Position numbers and translations under genes: made by a program. Below the pieces are notes generated by a model. It worked only from the letters and a program-made list of their open reading frames with translations. It made no database searches and had not been told where the DNA came from. A stretch of 53,257 bases of DNA from Verrucomicrobiales bacterium (GTDB lineage Bacteria > Verrucomicrobiota > Verrucomicrobiia > Limisphaerales > JAYPXF01). The stretch covers positions 1-53,257 of the forward strand of contig PBAL01000013.1 of the NCBI GenBank assembly GCA_002715965.1, in the 5' to 3' direction. Positions within the stretch are counted from its first letter, which is position 1. Every line of letters starts with the position of its first letter. Shown one piece after another: positions 8,586 through 16,751 of the stretch.

Positions 8586-9905
8586 ATGACCACCGAAACC
8601 CAAAACCCGATCGAGCCCTGCCTTGCCGCGCACGAGAAGTTTGCGGACACGGCCGATGGCCCCGGATGGCTTTCTGATCTGCGTCGCACAGGCATCACCC
8701 ACTTCACCGAACTGGGCTTCCCCACCCTCAAACAGGAAGAATGGATTTTTACCAATGTACGGCCCATCCAGGAACATTCCTTCCTTCCCGCCACCAAACC
8801 GACCAGTTCCATCCCGGCGGTTGACGACCTGTTTTTCTCAGAACTCAGCGGTTCTCGACTCGTCTTTGTGGACGGCCATCTTTCGCACGCACTCTCCAAA
8901 TTTGCGGATGTTCCGGAAGGTGCGATTGTCACGAATCTCGCCTCCGCTCTTGAAACGCATCCGGAACTCGTTGAAAAGCACCTGGCCCGCTACGCAAAGA
9001 CCGACGAGTCCGGATACTCTGCGCTCAATACGGCATTCATTCAGGACGGCGCGTTCATCTATCTGCCCAAGGGCAAGGTAATCGATGAGCCGATCCAGTT
9101 GCTCTACGTCTCCACCGACGGGGATTCGAACACGGCCACTCTTCGTAATCTCGTCGTCGCTGAACCGACCAGTTCGTGCAAAGTGATCGAGAGTTACCAG
9201 AGCGCAGGTGAGCACGCTTTCTTCACGAACGCGGTGACGGAAATCCGCGTCGATGAGAGCGCCAACGTCGAACACTGCAAGTTCCAGGACCAGAACGAGG
9301 AGTCATTCCATATCGCCACGATCCAGGCGCAGCTGGCGAAGGCGTGCAACTTTACATCGCATTCGATTTCGACCGGATCACGCATTGCGCGAAACAACAT
9401 CAACCTCGTCATGAATGGCGAGGGAATCGAGTGCACGCTGAACGGCCTCTACATCGTCGGCGGCAAGCAGGTTGTCGATCACCACACACTCGCCGATCAC
9501 GCGATGCCGCACTGCAACAGCCACGAGCATTATCATGGCGTGCTGGGCGACCGTTCGCGGGGTGTCTTCAACGGGAAGATCTTCGTCCGCGAAGACGCTC
9601 AGAAGACCGATGCGAAACAAAGCAGTCGAGCGATCGTCCTCACTGACGGCGCGACCGTGAACGCCAAGCCCCAGTTGGAAATCTTCGCCGACGACGTAAA
9701 GTGCACGCACGGCGCAACCGTTGGCCAATTGAACAGTGAGGCCGTCTTCTATTGCCGGAGCCGTGGTATCGACGAAGCCAGCGCACGGCGCCTGCTCACA
9801 CATGCCTTTGCCGGAGAAATCATCGAACGTATTTCCATCGAACCCGTCCGCGAACGTCTCGAAGAACTCCTCTGGGATCGCCTTGAGGAATTGATCGAAC
9901 AATGA
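8586..9905 (+). CDS. sufD: Fe-S cluster assembly protein SufD
   Basis: SufD is the SufB paralogue that pairs with it in SufBC2D. The 439-residue protein carries an N-terminal helical region (about 1-120) and the beta-helix domain. The conserved SufD end of the helix is visible: GLYIVGGKQVVDHHTLADHAMPHC, then GVFNGKIFVREDAQKTDAKQSS and CTHGATVGQLNSEAVFYCRSRGI. This last His/Cys-containing block includes the His that, with a SufB Cys, forms the assembly site. The start at 8586 is six bases after the sufC stop; the stop overlaps sufT as ATGA. Confidence 0.95.
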   Translation: MTTETQNPIEPCLAAHEKFADTADGPGWLSDLRRTGITHFTELGFPTLKQEEWIFTNVRPIQEHSFLPATKPTSSIPAVDDLFFSELSGSRLVFVDGHLSHALSKFADVPEGAIVTNLASALETHPELVEKHLARYAKTDESGYSALNTAFIQDGAFIYLPKGKVIDEPIQLLYVSTDGDSNTATLRNLVVAEPTSSCKVIESYQSAGEHAFFTNAVTEIRVDESANVEHCKFQDQNEESFHIATIQAQLAKACNFTSHSISTGSRIARNNINLVMNGEGIECTLNGLYIVGGKQVVDHHTLADHAMPHCNSHEHYHGVLGDRSRGVFNGKIFVREDAQKTDAKQSSRAIVLTDGATVNAKPQLEIFADDVKCTHGATVGQLNSEAVFYCRSRGIDEASARRLLTHAFAGEIIERISIEPVRERLEELLWDRLEELIEQ

Positions 9906-10474
9906 GCACCCCCTACGAACAAGTCACCATCACCCGCGACGTGGACGCCATCCGGATTCCTTCCGGCGAGAAGGGCACATTGCGCGAAGGCACGGAAGTT
10001 ACGATCACGCAGTCCATGGGTGGAACATTTACCGTCGAGTTCATCGGTGGCCTCGCTCGCATCGAAGCCCGCGACGCTGACGCGCTCGGCAAGGAAATCA
10101 AAGATGCCGCGCCCAGGAAACCTGGCGAGAAGAAGGGCAAACCTGTTTCGCAGGACGAGATCGAGAAACAGGTCTGGGATCAATTGAAGACCTGTTTCGA
10201 CCCCGAAATCCCGGTCAACATTGTCGACCTCGGCCTCATCTACGACTGCAACGTCGATGCGATCGGTGAAGACTCTGGCGAATACAAGGTCGAGGTGAAC
10301 ATGACGCTCACCGCCCCGGGTTGCGGAATGGGCCCGGTCATTCAGCAGGACGCCTTCTCCAAAATCATGGATCTCGAAGGGATTCAGGAAGCCAACGTCG
10401 AGATCGTCTGGGACCCACCCTGGAACCAAGGAATGATGACCGAAGCCGCCCGCTTGCAGCTCGGCTTGATGTGA
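9902..10474 (+). CDS. sufT: Fe-S maturation protein SufT (N-terminal domain plus MIP18/DUF59 domain)
   Basis: The 190-residue protein has two parts. Residues 1-75 form a small beta-rich domain of the SufT type (SGEKGTLREGTEVTITQSMG). Residues about 85-185 form a MIP18/DUF59 domain with TCFDPEIPVNIVDLGLIYDC and the conserved Cys C141 in TAPGCGMG, ending in PPWNQGMMTEAARLQLG. SufT is known to help mature Fe-S proteins when demand is high; MIP18-type domains act as cluster carriers or adaptors. Here it is inside the suf operon, overlapping sufD by four bases and 13 bases before sufS. Confidence 0.92.
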   Translation: MSTPYEQVTITRDVDAIRIPSGEKGTLREGTEVTITQSMGGTFTVEFIGGLARIEARDADALGKEIKDAAPRKPGEKKGKPVSQDEIEKQVWDQLKTCFDPEIPVNIVDLGLIYDCNVDAIGEDSGEYKVEVNMTLTAPGCGMGPVIQQDAFSKIMDLEGIQEANVEIVWDPPWNQGMMTEAARLQLGLM

Positions 10475-10487
10475 ATCACGTTTAGCC

Positions 10488-11741
10488 ATGTCGGCTGAAG
10501 CCATAATCAAAGCGCCCACTTCCATCGACGTTGAAGCTCTCCGTCGCGACTTTCCCATCCTCGATCAGGAAGTCAACGGCCGCCCCTTGATCTACTTCGA
10601 CAACGCGGCCACCAGCCAGAAGCCGCGGCAGGTCATCGACGCCCTCGTCAACTACTACGAGCGGGACAACGCCAACGTTCATCGTGGTATCCACGAACTC
10701 AGCAACCGTTCGACGGAAGCCTTCGAATCCGCCCGCACCCGCGCTGCGAAATTCATCAATGCGGAGAGCGCCGATGAAATCATCTTCACCCGCGGAACGA
10801 CGGAATCGATCAATCTCGTCGCCAGTTGCTGGGGCAATGAGTTCGTCAAGGAAGGCGACGTGATTCTCCTGAGCGAGATGGAGCATCACAGCAATCTCGT
10901 GCCGTGGCAGATGCTCGCTGCCCGCACCGGAGCCAAACTGCGATTCATCCCTGTTCTCGAGGACGATCAAACCCTCGATCTTTCCAGGCTGGACGAGGTG
11001 ATGACGCCGGACGTGAAAGTCCTCTCACTCGTCCACATTTCGAATGCGTTGGGAGTGATCAACCCGGTCGCCGAAATTTGCGAACGCGCCCGCAAGTTCG
11101 GCATCACAACCGTGATCGACGCTGCGCAAAGCGCCGGCCATTGCCCTCTCGACGTTCAGGAGATCGGCTGCGACTTCCTGGCCATTTCCGGACACAAGAT
11201 GTGCGCCCCGACCGGAATTGGAGTGCTATACGGTCGCAAGGAAGTCCTTGAGATCACCCCGCCATATCAGGGCGGTGGCGAGATGATCGACCACGTCGAT
11301 TACCAGTCCAGTTCGTGGAACGCCGTTCCGCACAAGTTCGAAGCTGGCACGCCCGATATCTCCGGCCCGGTCGGTCTTCATGCCGCAATGGACTACCTCG
11401 ACGCCATCGGTCGCGACAAACTCTTCGCCCACGATCAGGAGCTTGCCCACTACGCTTATGACCGGCTGAGTGAAATCGAAAACGTCCACATCTTCGGCCC
11501 CAACAAAAACCGAGCTGGTGTGGTGACTTTCGTGTTCACCGACGCGCACGCCCACGACCTCGTCACTCTCGCTGATCGCAAGGGCCTGGCACTCCGCGGC
11601 GGACACCACTGCACTCAACCGCTGCACACCAAGCTCGGGATTTCCACGAGTGCCCGGGCAAGTTTCTATTTCTACAATACCCACGCCGAGGTGGATCGCA
11701 TGATCGAAATCCTCAACGAAGTCAGGGAGTTTCTCGTATGA
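10488..11741 (+). CDS. sufS: Cysteine desulfurase SufS (group II)
   Basis: SufS takes sulfur from cysteine as a persulfide for cluster assembly. The 417-residue PLP enzyme shows YFDNAATSQKP (37-47), HRGIHELSNRSTE, the His in MEHHSNLVPW that stacks on PLP, the Schiff-base lysine in AISGHKMCAPTGIG (K237), and the catalytic Cys in RGGHHCTQPLH (C375). The RxGHHCxQP context identifies a group II (SufS) enzyme, which needs a sulfur-accepting partner such as SufE or SufU. No sufE is present, which fits the SufU-like scaffold two genes downstream. Confidence 0.96.
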   Translation: MSAEAIIKAPTSIDVEALRRDFPILDQEVNGRPLIYFDNAATSQKPRQVIDALVNYYERDNANVHRGIHELSNRSTEAFESARTRAAKFINAESADEIIFTRGTTESINLVASCWGNEFVKEGDVILLSEMEHHSNLVPWQMLAARTGAKLRFIPVLEDDQTLDLSRLDEVMTPDVKVLSLVHISNALGVINPVAEICERARKFGITTVIDAAQSAGHCPLDVQEIGCDFLAISGHKMCAPTGIGVLYGRKEVLEITPPYQGGGEMIDHVDYQSSSWNAVPHKFEAGTPDISGPVGLHAAMDYLDAIGRDKLFAHDQELAHYAYDRLSEIENVHIFGPNKNRAGVVTFVFTDAHAHDLVTLADRKGLALRGGHHCTQPLHTKLGISTSARASFYFYNTHAEVDRMIEILNEVREFLV

Positions 11742-11751
11742 GCGCAACCCC

Positions 11752-11778
11752 GTGTAGCAGCGGACGTGAGTCCGCTCA
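11752..11778 (+). repeat. Dispersed intergenic repeat copy 2 with 7-bp hairpin
   Basis: This is a second copy of the GTAGCAGC family in the sufS-rhodanese gap. It contains a perfect stem, AGCGGAC/GTCCGCT (11758-11764 and 11769-11775), with a GTGA loop and no T-run. It might reduce or tune read-through in the middle of the suf operon. Confidence 0.5.
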
Positions 11779-11811
11779 ATCTCCCCTCACCCGCGCACCA
11801 ATTCCGATCCC

Positions 11812-12387
11812 ATGAGCATCACCGCCCAATCCTCCATGGCCGAAGTCCTCGACGCCTTTCCCGGTGCGCGGCGCGCCCTCTTTCGCAAATACCACATCGG
11901 CGGTTGCCAGAGCTGCGGTTTTCAACCGACCGAAACGCTCACCGAACTCAGCCAACGCAACGGCGAACTCGACGTCAACGAAGTCATCGACGAAATCAAG
12001 GCCGGCCACGAATTCGACAAGTCACTCGAGATCGAACCCAAGGATCTAGGTGAAAAGAAATCCGATGTCCGTCTCCTCGATGTCCGAACCCGCGAGGAAT
12101 TTGAAGCCGTCCGCATTGAAGGCGCTGAGTTCGTAAACCAGCAACTCGTGCAGGACATCATGTCCGGCTCGGAAAAGGATGTTGCCCTCGTCTTCGTCGA
12201 TCACACCGGCGGCCAGAGTATCGACGCAGCCGCCTACTTCGTCGGACACGGATTCACCAATGCCAAATTCCTTCGCGGTGGAGTCGACGCCTGGGCACAG
12301 GAAGTCGATACATCCATGCGACGCTATCGCCTGGAAAACACCGGCGCCAAAAGTGATACAGACCTCGCCGACACCGTCGGCAGCTAA
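11812..12387 (+). CDS. DUF1858-like plus catalytically inactive rhodanese-like protein
   Basis: Residues 1-70 resemble a DUF1858-type helical domain: it begins AEVLDAFPGARRALFRKYHI and carries a CxxC pair, C32 and C35, in GGCQSCGFQPT. Residues about 84-168 have a rhodanese fold: VRLLDVRTREEFEAVRIEGA, GGQSIDAAAYF and FLRGGVDAWAQEV. The rhodanese active-site loop (normally Cys followed five residues later by Arg) reads D130-HTGGQ-S: the catalytic Cys is Asp and the Arg is Gln, so persulfide chemistry on this domain is not expected. Its place between sufS and the SufU-like gene suggests a role in sulfur or cluster transfer through the C32/C35 pair; that is inference. The family assignment of the N-terminal domain is moderately sure. 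Confidence 0.8.
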   Translation: MSITAQSSMAEVLDAFPGARRALFRKYHIGGCQSCGFQPTETLTELSQRNGELDVNEVIDEIKAGHEFDKSLEIEPKDLGEKKSDVRLLDVRTREEFEAVRIEGAEFVNQQLVQDIMSGSEKDVALVFVDHTGGQSIDAAAYFVGHGFTNAKFLRGGVDAWAQEVDTSMRRYRLENTGAKSDTDLADTVGS

Positions 12388-12397
12388 CCCTTCAACC
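12385..12397 (-). repeat. Short intergenic motif GGTTGAAGGGTTA
   Basis: The motif (read on the minus strand) overlaps the stop of the rhodanese-like gene. The same motif with one or two changes occurs at 23454-23468, 23500-23514 and 48965-48980. All copies sit at gene ends or in gaps. Confidence 0.35.
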
Positions 12398-12410
12398 AAT
12401 CACCAAACCC

Positions 12411-12908
12411 GTGAGCGACGAATTCCAGAAGAAAGTCGAAGAGGCCATCAAGAACCCCACCAACATGGGCGAAATGGCAGACGCAGATTCCATCGGCACC
12501 GTCGGCAGCGCCAATTGCGGTGACATGCTACGCGTATGGGTGAAATACAAGGAAGACGCCGGCAAGAAGATCATCGACAAGGCCACCTTCCAATCCTTCG
12601 GCTGTGAGACCGCGATTGCCGCGGCCAGCCTCGCGATGGAGATGATCAAGGGCAAGACAGCCGACGAAGCGATGGAGATGTCCGGTGAAGAACTTGCTGC
12701 GGATCTGGGTCCGCTTCCGCCTACGAAGGTTCACTGCACCGCGCTTGTCGAAAACGCCCTCCGCGACGCCTTGGATCCGAACGCGGCTGCCGGCGAAGAA
12801 AATTCACCCGCCCAGCCCGAATCCAATTCCAATCTCATGGACGATTTTTCCCAACCCGAATCCAAGGGTTCCGGAGTGAAGCTCGTCTTCCTCGACGAAG
12901 ACAAATAG
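12411..12908 (+). CDS. SufU/NifU-N (IscU-type) Fe-S scaffold or sulfur-acceptor protein
   Basis: The protein (165 residues, GTG start) is an IscU/NifU N-terminal-type scaffold. The three ligand cysteines are present in their usual contexts: C36 in GSANCGDMLRVWVK with D38, C65 in FGCETAIAAASLA, and C109 in KVHCTALVENAL with H108. It lacks the IscU LPPVK chaperone-binding motif but has LPPTKVHC in that position. A low-complexity tail of about 40 residues (Ser, Asn, Glu, Gln rich) ends with GVKLVFLDEDK. As the last gene of the suf operon it probably accepts sulfur from SufS or serves as a scaffold; I cannot decide between SufU-like and IscU-like roles. Confidence 0.88.
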   Translation: MSDEFQKKVEEAIKNPTNMGEMADADSIGTVGSANCGDMLRVWVKYKEDAGKKIIDKATFQSFGCETAIAAASLAMEMIKGKTADEAMEMSGEELAADLGPLPPTKVHCTALVENALRDALDPNAAAGEENSPAQPESNSNLMDDFSQPESKGSGVKLVFLDEDK

Positions 12909-12920
12909 GAGTCCCATTTC

Positions 12921-12989
12921 GCAGCAGTCGACGTGAGAAGGCTCATTCCGGACTGGCTCGAATCAGAGTCTCCTCACGTCGGCTGCTAC
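12921..12989. repeat. Dispersed intergenic repeat copy 3, long inverted repeat after the suf operon
   Basis: The arms 12921-12944 and 12966-12989 (24 bases each) are inverted complements with four mismatches, separated by 21 bases. Each arm contains the family core GCAGCxGACGTGAG-like sequence. It would form a long RNA hairpin directly after the suf operon; there is no T-run, so it is not a typical intrinsic terminator, although it could stabilise the 3' end. Confidence 0.7.
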
Positions 12990-13036
12990 AATTGAAAGGT
13001 TTGAATTTTCCTGGGGTGGTAGCGTATCAATTATCT

Positions 13037-16000
13037 ATGCCTCTTCGCCCACGATTCTGTGCAGCTGTCTTGGCCATGCTTGCATTGGTCTTGGCGAGCA
13101 CCGCCGCATCAGCGGCCGAGATCGATTTCAATCGCGACGTGCGACCAATCCTCAGCAGGAATTGCTTTCATTGCCATGGCCCTGATGAGGAGGAGCGCAA
13201 GGCGGGGCTGCGTCTGGATGTGGAGTCCGCCGCGAAGAAAACCACGGACGGAGTCGCTGGCATTGTGGAAGGCAAGCCGGATGAAAGTCTGATCATCCAA
13301 CGAATCTTCGCGACAGACGCGGACGACCGCATGCCCCCTCCGGAAGCCAAGAAGACACTCACCAAGAAGCAGAAGCAAATCCTGCGCAATTGGATCGCTC
13401 AAGGAGCGGAATATCAGGATCACTGGGCCTTCCTGCCGATCAAGCGTTCTAAGCCACCCGCTGTTCGAAAGAAGAACTTTGTTCGGAATCCGATCGATCA
13501 GTTCGTGCTCGAAAAACTAGGCAACAACCGAATAGAGCCTTCGCCCGAGGCTGATGCCGGCACCCTTGCAAAACGAATCTACATCGATCTTGTCGGTTTG
13601 CTGCCCAGTCCGGATGAGGTAAGCGCGTTTCGCAAAGCCTTCGCGAAGGATCGGGATGAGGCGGTAAAGAGCCTTGCGACAAGACTACTTCCAACAGACG
13701 CCCACGGAGAACGTTGGGGAAGGCATTGGCTCGACCAGGCGCGCTACGCCGATTCACAGGGATACACGATCGACGGCGATCGGATCATGTGGCCCTACCG
13801 CGACTGGGTGATCCGGGCGATCCGGGACAACATGCCCTTTGACCGGTTCACCATCGAGCAACTTGCCGGTGATCTCCTGCCCAACCCGACCAAGGCACAA
13901 CTGGTCGCCACCGGTTTCCATCGCAACACGCTGATCAACCAGGAAGGCGGGACGGACAACGAACAATTTCGCAACGAAGAGGTCGTCGACCGCGTGAACA
14001 CAACCGGCGCGGTCTGGCTCGGCTTGACCCTTGGCTGCGCGCAATGCCACACGCACAAGTTCGATCCGATTACCCATCAGGAATACTTCGAGATGTTCGC
14101 ATTCTTCAATCACACCGAAGACGTGAACAACACCGGGCCAACGGTCGAGGTCTACCAACAGGAACTGTTGTTGGACAAACTCGATCCGAAGATTCAGGCG
14201 CAGCTGAATCACGCGAAGATGATCGTATCCCGCCTTGAGCGAACCAAATCGGAGCGTCAGGAGGATTGGGAATATGCCTACCTGAAAAAAACCGCCGAAG
14301 CACGCCCGGCGGTATGGAGCGTTTTAAGACCCGTGGAGTTCACGACCCAAAACGGCTCGCTCTTGGAACAACTTTCGGATCACTCACTGCTGGGCAAGAT
14401 CAGACAGGCTGCGCAGGAGCATTATTTCGTCGGGTACGACACGGGCGACGCAGAGAGCATTGCTGCGATTCGTCTGCGCGTCTTGCCGCACAAATCTCTC
14501 CCCAAGAACGGTCCGGGCTTGGCCGGCAACGGGAACTTCGTTCTGACCCGGGTAATCGTGAAGCTCGGTGATCGCGAGATTCCAATTGTCAGCGCAGATT
14601 CCGATCATGCCCAACCGCGATTTCCGATCTTAAATGTAATCGACGGCAAGAAGGAAACCGGTTGGGCCATCAACGTCGGCAGGGGCACACCGAAGGGGGT
14701 GAAGATGAACACCGAACACGAAGCACAATTCACGCTCGCCAAGCCAATAAAACCGGACGGCAAACCGTTGCGCGTGGAGCTCTGGCACGAGAAGAACAAC
14801 CACTACAACATCGGCCGCTTCGCCATCGATGCCTCGCCCAATGCACCGCCTCCGGTGAAGTCTGTCAAGTTGATCGCGGCCCTCAAAACCCAAGGCAACA
14901 AGCGAACTGCGGATCAAAAGAAACTGCTGACCGCAGAATTTGCGAAAGCCGATGGCGATTTGAAAGCAGCAAAGGCAGACGTCAGCCGGGTCCAACGCCA
15001 GCTTGGCTTTGGACCATCCGCCAAAGCCATGATTACCCGCGAACTGAAGTCCCCCCGTGAAACCTATGTCCATATACGCGGGGACTTCCTTCGAAAAGAC
15101 AAGGAGCGGGGCAAGCTTTTGCCCGGCGTGCCCGCGGTATTTCCCGCACCGAACGTCGCCAAGCACGAACGCGTGGCCTATGCCAACCGGCTCGACTTGG
15201 CACGATGGTTGGTCAGCACAAACAATCCCCTGACCGCACGTGTCACGGTGAATCGAGTCTGGATGCGCTACTTCGGCCGAGGCCTAGTGGAAACCGAGAA
15301 CGACTTTGGCACCCAGGGCACTTATCCAACCCATCCCGATTTGCTGGATTGGCTGGCGCACTACCTCATGGACAACGACTGGTCAATGCACGCACTGCAC
15401 AAGCTGATCGTTTCTTCGGCAACCTATCGGCAGTCGTCAAATCATCGGCCTGACTTGAACTCTGTCGACAAGCACAATCTCCTGCTCGCGCGGCAGAACC
15501 GCATCCGATACGACGCCGAGATCATCCGCGACGTTGCGCTTTCCGCGAGCGGCATGCTGACGAGGAAGACCGGCGGCCCAAGCGTCCGTCCACCCCAACC
15601 CGCGGGCGTCTATGCCTTCACGCAGACCAAGAAGAACTGGACGCCAGACACCGGCGCGAATCGCTATCGTCGGGGCATGTACACCCGATTTTATCGCAGC
15701 GCGCCGTATCCGATGATGACCACCTTTGACTCGCCGGACTTCCAATCCGTATGCACATCGCGTCCACGCTCCAATACTCCGTTGCAATCCCTGACGATGG
15801 CGAACGACGAGACCTTCTTTGAATTTGCGCAGGGCCTCGCGTCCCGCTTGTTGAAGGATGTCGAAGGCACGGGCACACCAGCGGATCGCGAGCGGGTGAC
15901 ACGAGCGTTCGAATATTGCTTCTGCCGAAAACCGAGTGGATCGGAACTGGATTCCGTCGTCGAGTATCTTGAACAGCAGCGGGAACGATTCGAAACGGAC

Positions 16001-16120
16001 GTCGAAGCGGCAAAGACAATCGCCGGCAAATCCCTGGCTTCAAAGCCAGTTCAAGGAGCTTCGTGGGTGGCCTTGAGCCGTGGGCTCATGAACACCGACG
16101 AGTTCATCACCCGCGAGTAG
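13037..16120 (+). CDS. Secreted PSCyt1-PSCyt2-PSD1 protein (planctomycete-type cytochrome, DUF1549/DUF1553)
   Basis: A signal peptide (residues 1-27, cleavage after STAASAA) is followed by a planctomycete cytochrome C-like domain with one c-type heme motif CFHCH (C43, C46, H47), then PSCyt2/DUF1549 (NPIDQFVLEKL and RIYIDLVGLLPSPDEV; GERWGRHWLDQARYADS) and, at the C-terminus, PSD1/DUF1553 (NPLTARVTVNRVWMRYFGRGLVETENDFG). Between them, at about 14330-14850, is a region that reads like a discoidin/galactose-binding beta-sandwich. The biochemical role of these domains is not established; a role in extracytoplasmic polysaccharide breakdown or oxidation is often proposed. Unlike the two other copies in this window it has no adjacent DUF1501 gene. 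ATG 13037 is chosen because it starts the signal peptide; upstream codons run into a repeat. Confidence 0.9.
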   Translation: MPLRPRFCAAVLAMLALVLASTAASAAEIDFNRDVRPILSRNCFHCHGPDEEERKAGLRLDVESAAKKTTDGVAGIVEGKPDESLIIQRIFATDADDRMPPPEAKKTLTKKQKQILRNWIAQGAEYQDHWAFLPIKRSKPPAVRKKNFVRNPIDQFVLEKLGNNRIEPSPEADAGTLAKRIYIDLVGLLPSPDEVSAFRKAFAKDRDEAVKSLATRLLPTDAHGERWGRHWLDQARYADSQGYTIDGDRIMWPYRDWVIRAIRDNMPFDRFTIEQLAGDLLPNPTKAQLVATGFHRNTLINQEGGTDNEQFRNEEVVDRVNTTGAVWLGLTLGCAQCHTHKFDPITHQEYFEMFAFFNHTEDVNNTGPTVEVYQQELLLDKLDPKIQAQLNHAKMIVSRLERTKSERQEDWEYAYLKKTAEARPAVWSVLRPVEFTTQNGSLLEQLSDHSLLGKIRQAAQEHYFVGYDTGDAESIAAIRLRVLPHKSLPKNGPGLAGNGNFVLTRVIVKLGDREIPIVSADSDHAQPRFPILNVIDGKKETGWAINVGRGTPKGVKMNTEHEAQFTLAKPIKPDGKPLRVELWHEKNNHYNIGRFAIDASPNAPPPVKSVKLIAALKTQGNKRTADQKKLLTAEFAKADGDLKAAKADVSRVQRQLGFGPSAKAMITRELKSPRETYVHIRGDFLRKDKERGKLLPGVPAVFPAPNVAKHERVAYANRLDLARWLVSTNNPLTARVTVNRVWMRYFGRGLVETENDFGTQGTYPTHPDLLDWLAHYLMDNDWSMHALHKLIVSSATYRQSSNHRPDLNSVDKHNLLLARQNRIRYDAEIIRDVALSASGMLTRKTGGPSVRPPQPAGVYAFTQTKKNWTPDTGANRYRRGMYTRFYRSAPYPMMTTFDSPDFQSVCTSRPRSNTPLQSLTMANDETFFEFAQGLASRLLKDVEGTGTPADRERVTRAFEYCFCRKPSGSELDSVVEYLEQQRERFETDVEAAKTIAGKSLASKPVQGASWVALSRGLMNTDEFITRE

Positions 16121-16127
16121 CAAGCCT

Positions 16128-16751
16128 TCAAACACCAAACAGGCGATCGCCGGCATCTCCCAAGCCGGGAACGATATAGCCTTTGCTGTTCAGCTTCTTG
16201 TCCATCGTCCCGGTGAAGATCGGCACGTCGGGAAAGTGTTTATGAACGAACTTCACGCCTTCGGGCGCGGCGAGGAGATTGACGAGCCTGACTCGTTTTG
16301 CCCCGCGTTCATGAAGAAGCTTGATCGCTGAAACCGCGCTGCCGCCTGTCGCCAACATGGGGTCCATTACGATGACCTCGAAGTTGCCAAGCTTTTCGGG
16401 AAGGCTCTTGTGATACGTGGCGGCTGCGAGCGTGTCTTCGTTGCGCTTGAGCCCGATGAAGCCAACGCGTGCATGGGGAATGAGGCGAAGCAGCGGTTCA
16501 AGCATTCCAAGTCCGGCGCGGAGGACGGGTACGAGCAGAACTTCGCGTTTCAACTGCTTCGCCCGCGTCTTCGTAATCGGCGTCTGCACGGTCACGTTCT
16601 TCTGTTCGAATGTGCGCGTGGCTTCGTAGACCATCAGGGTTGCCACCTCTCCCACCGCGCGTCGGAATTCCTCGGGTTGCGTGTTCTCGTCACGAAGCCG
16701 GACGAGGTTGTGCTCGATGAGCGGGTGATCGATGACGGTCAGGTTTTTCAT
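16128..16751 (-). CDS. upp: Uracil phosphoribosyltransferase
   Basis: Upp salvages uracil to UMP with PRPP. The 207-residue protein has the family N-terminus (VIDHPLIEHNLVRLRDENTQ), the EATR segment, VPVLRAGLGMLEPLL, the PRPP-binding loop VIVMDPMLATGGSA, and the C-terminal uracil-binding IVPGLGDAGDRLFG. Its start shares one base with the sppA stop (TAATG), so it is the second gene of a two-gene unit. It converges on the PSD1 gene with only seven bases between stops. Confidence 0.96.
   Translation of the reverse strand: MKNLTVIDHPLIEHNLVRLRDENTQPEEFRRAVGEVATLMVYEATRTFEQKNVTVQTPITKTRAKQLKREVLLVPVLRAGLGMLEPLLRLIPHARVGFIGLKRNEDTLAAATYHKSLPEKLGNFEVIVMDPMLATGGSAVSAIKLLHERGAKRVRLVNLLAAPEGVKFVHKHFPDVPIFTGTMDKKLNSKGYIVPGLGDAGDRLFGV

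Noticed and set aside
12921..12989. Intrinsic terminator for the suf operon
   Set aside because: The hairpin is long and strong but lacks a following T-run and belongs to a dispersed repeat, so it is listed as a repeat.
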